Shown: positions 44,474-52,129 of the stretch, one piece after another | Layout of the letters: every line of letters begins with the position of its first letter | How positions within the stretch are numbered: the stretch's first letter is position 1 | DNA from: Peribacillus sp. ACCC06369 | Lineage (GTDB): Bacteria; Bacillota; Bacilli; Bacillales; DSM-1321 | Length of the DNA stretch: 64,000 nt | Reading direction: 5' to 3' | NCBI RefSeq assembly: GCF_030348945.1 | Contig: NZ_JAUCEN010000002.1 | Coordinates: 3,162,001 to 3,226,000 of the forward strand | Program-made: the position numbers and the translations under genes | The notes under the pieces: generated by a model | Database searches by the model: none | What the model was told of the DNA's origin: nothing | What the model saw: the letters and a program-made list of their open reading frames with translations, nothing else

Positions 44474-45886
44474 CTATTTAGCTTCCTTTAATTCAACGGA
44501 TGGACGCTCCATGTCAACTTCAAAACGGAAAAGGTATTTAGAAGATGCATAGTAGGTGACTAAAGCAACAAAGTATGTGGGAATTCCGGCAGCCGAATAA
44601 AGGAAAAAGTCACTTGCTTCAAAAGTCAATGGATTATAGAGTGCCCAGTATACGATCGTTCCAATAACCACTGTGAGAACTGCAGACGGGTTAATGCCTT
44701 TCCAATAGGTATAAGAGCCTTGCGTATCATACAAATCCCTTATTGAAATGCGTTGGCGCTTTACAAAAAAGTAATCTGCAACGACAATGCCACCAAGAAC
44801 AGCCATAATAAAAGAAATGACAGCAATGAATGAACCAAATGCATCGTAGAACGTTGAGCTTAAAAGTAAGAATATAGTTGGTACGGTTGTACCCATCGCT
44901 ATCATCCATGACTTTTTAGGGAATACAGTTTTAAAGCTGACAGCTTGTGAGTACATAAGGAAAATGGCTGCACCGACATTCCCTACCGAAAGTAAAATCA
45001 AGCCAATGAAACCGCCCCAACTTCCTGCGATTGAAAACATCCAGTCAGAAGGATTAAGTGAACCAGTGACTAATGCAGCAAGGGCCCCAACTAAAGCAGC
45101 GATACTGACGATGATTCCATAGCTGTAGAATCCTGCTTTAAATGCTCCTCCTTCGGTTTTAGAAAAACGGCTGTATTGGCCAAGATATGGAAGCCATGAG
45201 AAGCCGAGACCGATGTTTAATTCCAAGGCAGTCGCGAATGAACGGGAAGTCGTTTCAAACGGCTCAGAAGGAAGTATATTGGCAACTTTCGTGAATCCCT
45301 GTCCAAACAAGACTATTGCGAGAAGGCCAAACATGAGAACCATAAAAACCGGAACGGCTACTGCGGTATATTTTTGAATCGCTACCGGTCCCCTCACCGT
45401 TACAAGAAATGCACAGATAAAGAGTAAAATTGAGAAAAACGGCGCTCCCGTTGCTTGACTTGAGAAAATGGCGGGCATCCCCATCCAATTAGCAGCCTCT
45501 GCTAACGCCTGGCCAGACATGAAAAGCGCAATGGAAATGTAGCCGAGAGTCAAAATAAGGAAAACAAAGAAAAAGATATTGGATCCGATATACCCTAGTG
45601 AACTTCGAAACCCTACAAAAGTGTCTATGCCATAACGCGAAAAATACAGGGTAATGGGAACAATCAACAGCATTGGGAAGGCGTTACCGAATAAAATCGC
45701 TGCAAGTGACTGCTTCGCATCAAGCATTGTACCTGTGTATCCACCAGTTAACAGCCCAAAAGATGAGAGGCCAATAACAACCTGGACTAAAATTAAATCG
45801 CGAAGGTTAAAAATCCGGTCACTTTTACTTGCCGGTAAAAAGCCAAAGGCCACATCCTTTGAAATGGAGGAAATCTCTTTACTCAC
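44474..45886 (-). CDS. NCS1-family permease (cytosine/allantoin/hydantoin type)
   Basis: A 470-residue transporter with 12 membrane segments of the LeuT-like NCS1 fold. The first segment reads LRDLILVQVVIGLSSFGLLT. The segment with ELNIGLGFSWLPYLGQYSRF is the family signature. The likely start is a GTG at 45886 behind GGGAGAG, with a TTG 15 bases further upstream as the alternative. NCS1 members carry nucleobases, allantoin, hydantoins, thiamine or vitamin B6. Here it is cotranscribed with an N-demethylase, so an N-methylated compound is a fair guess for its substrate. Confidence 0.86.
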   Translation of the reverse strand: MSKEISSISKDVAFGFLPASKSDRIFNLRDLILVQVVIGLSSFGLLTGGYTGTMLDAKQSLAAILFGNAFPMLLIVPITLYFSRYGIDTFVGFRSSLGYIGSNIFFFVFLILTLGYISIALFMSGQALAEAANWMGMPAIFSSQATGAPFFSILLFICAFLVTVRGPVAIQKYTAVAVPVFMVLMFGLLAIVLFGQGFTKVANILPSEPFETTSRSFATALELNIGLGFSWLPYLGQYSRFSKTEGGAFKAGFYSYGIIVSIAALVGALAALVTGSLNPSDWMFSIAGSWGGFIGLILLSVGNVGAAIFLMYSQAVSFKTVFPKKSWMIAMGTTVPTIFLLLSSTFYDAFGSFIAVISFIMAVLGGIVVADYFFVKRQRISIRDLYDTQGSYTYWKGINPSAVLTVVIGTIVYWALYNPLTFEASDFFLYSAAGIPTYFVALVTYYASSKYLFRFEVDMERPSVELKEAK

Positions 45887-45971
45887 ACGCTTCTCTCCCA
45901 ACTATAAAATAATGATTGCGTTGCTTGGAAATAAGGCTGTTATTGTTCTGGGGGTTCTAAACAAAACTACT

Positions 45972-46175
45972 TTAAACAAGTGAATAGACCAGGTAGACAA
46001 TGATTAAAATCATGAAAAAAATAGAGCCTGTCGCATCCTTCCATTTCATTTTGTCGATTTTCACGGCATCTTCCTGTTCATACGCAATGATCCGCTCATT
46101 CAAATCTGAATATAAACTTTTAATAAAGGGATCTTCTGAATTGATATTCTGTTGAAACTGATTCTCTTTATTCAA
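45972..46175 (-). CDS. Small single-pass membrane protein, unknown
   Basis: A 67-residue protein with a hydrophilic N-terminal half (SLYSDLNERIIAYEQEDAV) and one C-terminal membrane helix (ATGSIFFMILIIVYLVYSLV). No family is recognised. It starts at a TTG at 46175, with AAGGAGGGAGAAG upstream. It is the first gene behind the sigma-54 promoter, ahead of the NCS1 permease, so it is cotranscribed with it. By size and topology it could be an accessory subunit of the permease, as known for some sodium symporters, but this is a guess. Confidence 0.65.
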   Translation of the reverse strand: MNKENQFQQNINSEDPFIKSLYSDLNERIIAYEQEDAVKIDKMKWKDATGSIFFMILIIVYLVYSLV

Positions 46176-46231
46176 AATAGCTTCTCCCTCCTTTGCAAAT
46201 CATGCTTTTTAGTCCCTTCTCTTTACTTTGT

Positions 46232-46248
46232 TGCAATAACCATGCCAA
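46232..46248 (-). promoter_or_regulatory. Sigma-54 promoter of the N-demethylase operon
   Basis: The minus strand reads TTGGCATGGTTATTGCA, matching TTGGCACG-N4-TTGCA at all positions but one, with GG and GC ten bases apart. It points toward the small membrane protein and NCS1 permease genes. The activator gene starts 123 bases away in the opposite direction. Confidence 0.9.
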
Positions 46249-46273
46249 TCAGAAACACTATGCTTACAAGGTT

Positions 46274-46310
46274 TTCAATAGGAAGAATATTCATTTTTGA
46301 AACTATTGAA
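46274..46310. promoter_or_regulatory. Candidate upstream activating sequence
   Basis: TTCAATAG (46274-46281) and CTATTGAA (46303-46310) are exact inverted copies, and an ACAATTGT palindrome lies just beyond. They sit 26-62 bases upstream of the -24 element, near but in range for an enhancer of a sigma-54 activator. They are also just ahead of the activator gene itself. Confidence 0.45.
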
Positions 46311-46371
46311 CAATTGTGAAACTTCTGTAATATTGAATCTAGGAAGTTTAATGAAAGGCAGGTAGACATAA

Positions 46372-48204
46372 ATGGATCACTTCACCTCTGCACTCTTGTC
46401 TATTTACGATCAGCTTATTGTGACAGATAAAAATGGCACCATTTTGAAGTCGACCGGAACAAGGAACTCCTTATTCCATACAGTCAAATCCGCTAATGTC
46501 GGTGGTTCTATCAAAGATGTTGAACAAGATTTATTTTCTACGAGTTTGGCAGAAGAGGTAATGGGCAAAAATGAAAAAAAAAGTTTCATGCAGTCCTCAT
46601 GGCAGGGTCCAGAGGTGCTGGTAACGGCATACCCGATTGAATCAGGGGCATGGGTCTGGGCCTACAAAGAAATTAAAGACTCTTACCCAGATACATCAGT
46701 GGGGCAATCGGGGCCATTATTGGAAGCGAAAAAGCCATCTTTTCCATTTGTGATCCGCAGTAAACCCATGCTAGACGTTCTTCATAAAATGCAAATGGTC
46801 TGTGATGTCAGCGCAACAGTCCTTTTATTGGGGGAATCCGGTGTCGGAAAGGAAATAGCTGCCAGGGCCATACATAATATGGGTAACAGGAGCGACGGAC
46901 ATTTTATACCAGTCAATTGCGGCGCCATCCCGGAAAACTTGATTGAAAGCGAACTGTTTGGCTACGTAGAAGGGGCTTTTACCAGCGCAAGGAAAGACGG
47001 GGCCAAGGGGAAATTCACACTTGCACATAAGGGTATCTTATTCTTGGATGAAGTGGGCGAGTTACCGCCTAACGTACAGGTAAAACTGCTTCGAGTCCTT
47101 CAGGAACGCGTTGTCACCCCAATTGGCAGTACGACCTCACACCCTGTTGATATTCAAGTGATTGCCGCAACAAATAAATCACTCGAAAAAATGGTGAAAA
47201 AAGGTGAATTTCGAGAAGACTTATATTATCGTCTTCATGTCGTACCTATCCATCTTCCGCCGCTTAGGAAACGTGTAGATGAAATCCCCCATCTGGTTCA
47301 ATTTTTTTTACAAAAGTACAATACGCTGTACAAACGAAAGGTAGCCTTCACCCCGGATGCAATCGACTTGCTATGTATCTATCAATGGCCCGGTAACGTG
47401 CGCGAACTTGAAAATACAGTTGAAAGGCTTGTGATTACAAGCGGAGTACCGGAAGTGGATGTTGCTTTGGTTAAAGAGGTCCTTCCTTTTAAAGGGCCCA
47501 AACCCACTTCAATACCTGTCATCGATTTTCTAATGCCATTGCAAGAAGCAGTCGACCTTGTGGAGGAACAACTGATCAACATGGCAATGGAACAATACAA
47601 ATCATTAAAACTAGCGGCAAAGGTATTGGAAGTCAGCCAGCCGACCATGAGCAGGAAATATAAAAAATTACGTAATAAAATTGAAGAGGCAAGCTTTTCA
47701 CCAGTGAATAAACGGGCCATTTTAGAAGAACAAATAAATCAGCGGCTTCGTTCCGTTGCCGTTGTAACTGCAGCTATCATTCCAGCTGATGAGGTTATCA
47801 GTCTACAAAAAAATATGAACCGGCAAACTTCCCATTCCCAAAAATTGAAACAAAAGCTTACCCTGATTCAAGAAAAAGAAGGCGTAATTGAATGGGTCTT
47901 CATATTTATCATGACAGAGGATGGACGTCTGATTCACCTCGTCGCAGACAAAGGCTTTGTAATTGAACCGGGGGAAGAATATATCGGCCCTCCGGAAATG
48001 GTAAATGTCGCTTACCAGGCGTTTAATGGGAAAGCGGGTGTTACTCCCATTTACGAAGACCGGTACGGTGAGTGGAAAACGAGCTTTGCGCCAATAATTG
48101 ATGATGACGGCAATATCGTTGCCATTGTCGGATGTGATTACAGTAAAGCCTATTTCAATTCTGAAATGCAGCGTCTACGTAAGCAACTCAATATACATGT
48201 TTGA
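46372..48204 (+). CDS. Sigma-54-dependent activator with an extra C-terminal sensor-like domain
   Basis: A 610-residue enhancer-binding protein. Residues 1-110 are a PAS-like input domain, about 125-365 the AAA+ domain (Walker A GESGVGKE at 154-161, Walker B ILFLDE), and 405-435 a Fis-type HTH. In most family members the protein ends there. Here about 170 more residues follow, with EWVFIFIMTEDGRLIHLVAD and FAPIIDDDGNIVAIVGCDY. This looks like the ligand-binding half of a Cache/PDC sensor domain. The sigma-54 loop is GAFTSA (201-206) instead of GAFTGA. It is divergent from the N-demethylase operon and almost certainly controls its -24/-12 promoter. Confidence 0.88.
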   Translation: MDHFTSALLSIYDQLIVTDKNGTILKSTGTRNSLFHTVKSANVGGSIKDVEQDLFSTSLAEEVMGKNEKKSFMQSSWQGPEVLVTAYPIESGAWVWAYKEIKDSYPDTSVGQSGPLLEAKKPSFPFVIRSKPMLDVLHKMQMVCDVSATVLLLGESGVGKEIAARAIHNMGNRSDGHFIPVNCGAIPENLIESELFGYVEGAFTSARKDGAKGKFTLAHKGILFLDEVGELPPNVQVKLLRVLQERVVTPIGSTTSHPVDIQVIAATNKSLEKMVKKGEFREDLYYRLHVVPIHLPPLRKRVDEIPHLVQFFLQKYNTLYKRKVAFTPDAIDLLCIYQWPGNVRELENTVERLVITSGVPEVDVALVKEVLPFKGPKPTSIPVIDFLMPLQEAVDLVEEQLINMAMEQYKSLKLAAKVLEVSQPTMSRKYKKLRNKIEEASFSPVNKRAILEEQINQRLRSVAVVTAAIIPADEVISLQKNMNRQTSHSQKLKQKLTLIQEKEGVIEWVFIFIMTEDGRLIHLVADKGFVIEPGEEYIGPPEMVNVAYQAFNGKAGVTPIYEDRYGEWKTSFAPIIDDDGNIVAIVGCDYSKAYFNSEMQRLRKQLNIHV

Positions 48205-48265
48205 AATTCAGGATGCAGTCATGCCGGAATTATTTCAAACCGGCTGGATGCTATAGTTAAGATAA

Positions 48266-48317
48266 AAAAAGCTGATTACAGGAGCCGTCTTGAGCGGGCT
48301 TTTGCATTCAGCTTTTT
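48266..48317 (+). terminator. Terminator after the activator gene
   Basis: AAAAAGCTGA pairs with TCAGCTTTTT at the base of a long hairpin that also has GAGCCG and CGGGCTTT inside. It lies 62 bases after the activator stop. Confidence 0.75.
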
Positions 48318-48639
48318 CGTTATTTTCTTTTCATTTACATTATGAAGGTTATGAAGGAATTAAAATGGCATTAACGCCCGCCATTATCCGGATCCAACTG
48401 GTTTTTCCATATGACCACGCTTATATAGGTGATATGGTAGATCGTACCTGCCCGTGGGGCTTGGACCCCGTCAGGTAAACGGTTCACCCCCTACTTGTAT
48501 ACACGCGACAAGGCTGATCGGAACAATGATCACGTATTACATGTGAAGCTATGATACTACTAGAAGGATTTAGGGAGCTAGATGGAATATATCATTATCT
48601 TTTCATAGTTGGAGTTTATATTTTCAACTATACTGCCAC
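48318..48639. other. Intergenic region with a strong hairpin
   Basis: No gene is recognised. ACCTG and CAGGT flank the GC-rich hairpin GTGGGGCTTGGACCCCGT at about 48446-48476. It has no T run, so it is not a typical terminator. The open frames here give no recognisable protein. Confidence 0.35.
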
Positions 48640-48765
48640 GTTAGTTCCATAAAAAAGGCTGCCTAGTAACCTTCCTTATTGAAGTAAAGAGCCGTTTGTT
48701 GCATAAGAAAAAGGTTGCAGCAGCAACCCCGGATATTGAAGTATAGCACCTGTTAGCTTAACAAG
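48640..48765 (+). repeat. Imperfect tandem repeat, about 55-bp units
   Basis: Unit A (48640-48693) and unit B (48694-48751) share the same order of words: GTT(A/T)GTT-CATAA, AAAAAGGyTGC, a variable middle with CC, and TATTGAAGTAaAG(A/C)rCC. A partial third unit (GTTAGCTTAACAAG, 48752-48765) follows. A further copy lies at 49170-49240. The repeats are noncoding in all frames. They look like a Bacillaceae intergenic repeat, and flank the NIPSNAP gene. Confidence 0.7.
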
Positions 48766-48800
48766 GTTTGGATAGAATATTTTTCAAATTTAATGTATGT

Positions 48801-49106
48801 TCATTCGAATATAGGACGCATAAAGCTTCTCTCATAACTTAAAATACATTTAGTCTCTTCTGCAAATTTATATGCTTCTTGACATTCTGCATCCAATGCC
48901 ATTTTTACTCGGTACTCTTCATATGCTGCTAAACTTGGGAAAGTGAATAATGCATAAGCAATATTATTAGCACCCTCATGCGGGAGGAAATACCCCTGAT
49001 GTGCACCGCCTAATTTATTAACTAATCGAATCCACATCTTACCGTATTCTTCGAACTCATTTATTTTATAAGGGTCAAGAACATATTTCAGATAGCATGT
49101 AACCAT
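48801..49106 (-). CDS. NIPSNAP family protein
   Basis: A 101-residue protein of the NIPSNAP (dimeric alpha-beta barrel) family. The pattern TCYLKYVLDPYKINEFEEYG, WIRLVNKLGGAHQGYFLPHE and AYALFTFPSLAAYEEYR is typical. Proteins of this fold bind small hydrophobic molecules or act on them, but the function of bacterial NIPSNAPs is mostly unknown. It stands alone and is bracketed by copies of an intergenic repeat, which hints at past rearrangement. Confidence 0.87.
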   Translation of the reverse strand: MVTCYLKYVLDPYKINEFEEYGKMWIRLVNKLGGAHQGYFLPHEGANNIAYALFTFPSLAAYEEYRVKMALDAECQEAYKFAEETKCILSYERSFMRPIFE

Positions 49107-49169
49107 TTTAATCCCCCCAAGAAAATCTATTTTTTTCCATCATAACATATAATTCTACTAACCTCCCTT

Positions 49170-49240
49170 GTTGTTCCATTAGAAAAAGAGCAACCGAAGC
49201 ACTATCTGATTGAAGTAAAGCACCTGATAGTTGAATAATC
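49170..49240 (+). repeat. Further copy of the 55-bp intergenic repeat
   Basis: 49170-49225 reads GTTGTTCCATTAGAAAAAG, then GCAACC, then GATTGAAGTAAAGCACCT, followed by the start of another unit (GATAGTTGAATAA). It is in the same orientation as units A and B at 48640-48751, on the other side of the NIPSNAP gene. Confidence 0.65.
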
Positions 49241-49260
49241 ATCGTTACATTCATATTTCT

Positions 49261-49547
49261 TTATTCTGTATTAACAAAATTACAAAATTCTTCATTACCA
49301 AAAACTTCAAAAACCATCTCATTCTCGAACTCAGTTGATAACATCCATTCTATATCCTTACCTATAAGTCCAGTTAAAGAAGTACCGCCTTCATCTGCTC
49401 AATTTTCAGTACAGATGTTTTATCCTGTCTCTTTAAACAATGAGTTCTAATGCTTTCTATTACCCTTGAAATATTATCATATACATTAACGTTAAATAAT
49501 TACTCCCCTCTTCTTAAAAATTCTACATCCTTCCAATAAGGATTCAT
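49261..49547 (-). pseudogene. Decayed gene of unknown family
   Basis: From an ATG at 49547 the minus strand reads MNPYWKDVEFLRRGE and then a stop. The same frame goes on VYDNISRVIESIRTHCLKRQ and DKTSVLKIE. After a frameshift at about 49399 it reads ADEGGTSLTGLIGKDIEWML, STEFENEMVFEVFGNEEFC and a stop at 49261. The protein-like flow through one stop and one shift shows a broken gene of roughly 95 codons. I do not recognise the family. The rest of the gap up to 49681 holds nothing. Confidence 0.55.
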
Positions 49548-49681
49548 TTATATCTTCTGGAGAAATTTTGCAGGTTTTAGATTATGAACAACTGATTAAA
49601 AACTCAACTTGTATTTAAAAAATTATTTTCAAGGATATCGTTTGGAAGAGACCTCCTGAGAAACTCTCACTTCAAGCATAG

Positions 49682-50257
49682 CTAAATGCTAGATAGTCTC
49701 CGTTCTATCGTTCGATACTTTGCAATCTCCTGTTCATAAAGGTCATTTCCATGTGTATCATAGACAACTAAAGCCGGGAAATCCTTGACAACAAGTTCAC
49801 GGACAGCCTCCGGCCCCAGATCTTCATACGCTACTACCTCCGCTGCTTGTATCTTATCGCTTAAGAGGGCAGATAGTCCGCCAATGGCAGAAAAACAAAC
49901 CGCTTTTTCATTTTGGCATGAATCTTTCACAGATTGACCTCTAGGCCCTTTGCCAATTACACCTTTCACACCATATTCAAACATGGCCGGCGCATAAGGG
50001 TCCATGCGCGCAGCTGTCGTCGGGGCTATCGAGCCGATAATCTGCCCGGGCTTAGGAGGAGTTGGACCCGCGTAAAAAATAATTTGATTTCGCAAATCAA
50101 TCGGTAGAGGAAGACCTTTTTCAAGAAGCCCAAGGAAGCGCTTATGGGCAGCATCTCTAGCCACATATATCACTCCATTTAAAAAGACTTCATCTCCCGC
50201 TTGTAAACGGAGGGCATCTTCCTGAGTAAGGGGTGTTTGCAAGGTTATTTTAGCCAA
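49682..50257 (-). CDS. Fe-S hydro-lyase beta subunit (tartrate dehydratase/fumarase class I)
   Basis: A 191-residue beta subunit (TtdB/FumA C-terminal type). GDEVFLNGVIYVARDAAHKR, YAGPTPPKPGQIIGSIAPTT, RMDPYAPAMFEYGVKGVIGK and GGLSALLSDKIQ are family signatures. With the alpha subunit it forms a 4Fe-4S lyase that adds or removes water from fumarate/malate or tartrate/oxaloacetate. It starts at a TTG at 50257 behind AAGAAGGTG and lies 24 bases after the alpha gene. The sequence alone does not decide between fumarate and tartrate. Confidence 0.9.
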   Translation of the reverse strand: MAKITLQTPLTQEDALRLQAGDEVFLNGVIYVARDAAHKRFLGLLEKGLPLPIDLRNQIIFYAGPTPPKPGQIIGSIAPTTAARMDPYAPAMFEYGVKGVIGKGPRGQSVKDSCQNEKAVCFSAIGGLSALLSDKIQAAEVVAYEDLGPEAVRELVVKDFPALVVYDTHGNDLYEQEIAKYRTIERRLSSI

Positions 50258-50281
50258 TATTTAGCACCTTCTTTTCTGGAT

Positions 50282-51124
50282 TTAAAGAATGTAGGATTTT
50301 TTTCTTGCTGCATGACACTGAATATTAACCGCTACCGGTAGTGCGGTGATATGACATCCGTATGTTTCCACAGACGTCCATAAGGCTGTATTGGTTCCGC
50401 CCAGTCCCTGTGGACCAATACCTGTCTTGTTAATTTCTTCAAGTAATTCTTTTTCTAGTTGCGCAATATGTGTATCAGAATGGTGCTTGCCGATATCACG
50501 CAAGATCGCTTTCTTAGCTATTTCCGTTACTTTATCAAAGCTCCCACCAATCCCAACACCAACCACAATCGGCGGACACGCTTTTCCACCTGCTGCTACA
50601 ATCGTGTCCAGCACAAACTTCTTGACCCCCTCTGCTCCCTCTCCTGGAAGCAGAAATTTCATGGCGCTCATATTTTCACTTCCGCCGCCTTTTGGCAAAA
50701 CCGTTAATTTAATTTGGTCTCCGGCAACGATTCTGGTGTGTATCACACCCGGTGTATTATCGTTTGTATTCTTTCGGAGTAACGGATCTCCGACGATGGA
50801 GTTGCGCAAATAGCCTTCTTTATAGCCTTTTCGAATTCCTTCGTGGATTGCCTCTTCAAAATTTCCACCTTCAATGTATACTTCCTGCCCCAATTCAACA
50901 AAAACCACCGTCAATCCTGTATCATGGCAGTACGGCCGATCTTCTGTTGCGGCCACTTTAGCGTTTTCAATGAGCTGCTCAATAATGGATCTTCCTAACG
51001 GCGACTGTTCGGATTCTCTCGCTTTATAAAATCCTTCTACAATGTCCTCTGGCAGGTTGTAACATGCCTCCCAGCAAAGTGTTGCAACTGTGTCACGAAT
51101 TTGATCAACGGAAACCTTTCTCAT
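50282..51124 (-). CDS. Fe-S hydro-lyase alpha subunit (tartrate dehydratase/fumarase class I)
   Basis: A 280-residue alpha subunit (TtdA/FumA N-terminal type). The three cluster cysteines are seen in DRPYCHDTGLTVVFVE, GGKACPPIVVGVGIGGSFD and VNIQCHAARKK. GGGSENMSAMKFLLPGEG is the substrate loop. Two-subunit class I fumarases and L-tartrate dehydratases share this organisation. AAGGGTGG precedes the ATG. A sigma-54-like promoter is seen about 50 bases upstream (51175-51191), which would be unusual for a housekeeping fumarase and favours an inducible catabolic role. Confidence 0.9.
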   Translation of the reverse strand: MRKVSVDQIRDTVATLCWEACYNLPEDIVEGFYKARESEQSPLGRSIIEQLIENAKVAATEDRPYCHDTGLTVVFVELGQEVYIEGGNFEEAIHEGIRKGYKEGYLRNSIVGDPLLRKNTNDNTPGVIHTRIVAGDQIKLTVLPKGGGSENMSAMKFLLPGEGAEGVKKFVLDTIVAAGGKACPPIVVGVGIGGSFDKVTEIAKKAILRDIGKHHSDTHIAQLEKELLEEINKTGIGPQGLGGTNTALWTSVETYGCHITALPVAVNIQCHAARKKSYIL

Positions 51125-51174
51125 GCTTTATCCACCCTTATATTTTTTGACTTTCATTATCCATTATCTTAAGA

Positions 51175-51191
51175 TGCAATATCCGTGCTAA
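51175..51191 (-). promoter_or_regulatory. Candidate sigma-54 promoter of the Fe-S hydro-lyase genes
   Basis: The minus strand reads TTAGCACGGATATTGCA. It matches TTGGCACG-N4-TTGCA except that the first G of the GG pair is A. Spacing is right, and the alpha gene starts about 51 bases downstream. Loss of one G of the GG pair would weaken it, so this is less secure than the other two. Confidence 0.45.
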
Positions 51192-51389
51192 CATTGCCGC
51201 AGCTTACATTTATCTCTCAAAAAAATGAACAAATTCCTTTGTTTACACGGTTTTATCCAGAATGATTCAGCTCCAGCCAAAATGATAATTTCCAATTATT
51301 ATATCCCGTTACTTAAATCAAAAATTGAAACTTGATACTCTCTAATTAAAGTTTTGTTTTGCGGTGATCTTCTTTCACTATCCTGCACC

Positions 51390-52037
51390 TTAGTCTGCAC
51401 AGATGAATTTCTTCTCTTTAGATCGGACAACCTCAAAGTTTTCAAAGCTTTTATATGCAACCCACATGTTAAAATAAACAAAAAAACTTATCCCGAAAAA
51501 TGGAATCAACCCTGTAAAATAACTAAAGAAATAATAGGTGGATAGACTACCGATAAGCATAAAGATTAACGTAGTTGGTCGTAAAAACCCAATTTTTAGA
51601 GCATGAGTCACATATTGATAGACCTTCAAATCATAATGAACAAAAACCGGGAAAATATATAGAAGAGTCATAAAATATACCATACCAATCAAAATCATAA
51701 GATAATTCATAATGGTGTAAAAAGCACCTTCAAATTGGCGAAAGAAATATAAGTCAAAATACCAAAAAAAACCTATGAGCGTTATTTTGAGACCCAAACC
51801 ATTTGCCCGAATAAATTCTGTTCGAAACGTACTCCAAAACGTTTTAATGACTGAAATATCCTCTTCACCCATTGCAGTTTTCCTAGCAATTGCAAACATT
51901 GCGACAGTACTGGGAATAATCCCCAAAATGACTCCACCTATTAAAGTGAAAATGATCCATAAAAGATTTAAATACGCAAAATGTGTGATCCATTTACAAA
52001 GATTATAGATTCCCGTTAATAGTCGGCTCATCTCCAT
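51390..52037 (-). CDS. YesL-family (DUF624) membrane protein
   Basis: A 215-residue protein with about five hydrophobic segments. The start LTGIYNLCKWITHFAYLNLL, the G-G-V-I-L-G-I-I-P-S-T-V-A-M-F-A-I-A-R-K stretch and the later FWSTFRTEFIRAN are the YesL signature. Its function is unknown. It is found beside carbohydrate ABC importers and YesMN systems, as in the B. subtilis yes locus. GGAGG lies eight bases before the ATG. It is the last gene of the pectin-like cluster here. Confidence 0.87.
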   Translation of the reverse strand: MEMSRLLTGIYNLCKWITHFAYLNLLWIIFTLIGGVILGIIPSTVAMFAIARKTAMGEEDISVIKTFWSTFRTEFIRANGLGLKITLIGFFWYFDLYFFRQFEGAFYTIMNYLMILIGMVYFMTLLYIFPVFVHYDLKVYQYVTHALKIGFLRPTTLIFMLIGSLSTYYFFSYFTGLIPFFGISFFVYFNMWVAYKSFENFEVVRSKEKKFICAD

Positions 52038-52079
52038 TTCGCCTTCCTCCTTCCATGATGTTCAACATGATCGTATTTT

Positions 52080-52122
52080 AGTTCTGCAGAGAAGCCAATA
52101 GGCCTCTCTCTTTTGCAGAACT
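52080..52122. terminator. Hairpin between the Gfo/Idh and yesL-like genes
   Basis: AGTTCTGCA (52080-52088) and TGCAGAACT (52114-52122) form a perfect outer stem, with AGAGA..GCC and GGC..CTCTCT pairing inside. No good T run follows on the minus strand, so it may be a partial terminator or an mRNA processing site. Confidence 0.5.
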
Positions 52123-52129
52123 TAGTTTT

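Noticed and set aside
48290..48478. 62-codon frame after the second sigma-54 activator
   Set aside because: Starts inside the terminator hairpin, has no ribosome site and resembles nothing.
50391..50813. 140-codon frame opposite the Fe-S hydro-lyase alpha gene
   Set aside because: Antisense to a gene with clear catalytic cysteines. Long only because of codon use on the other strand.
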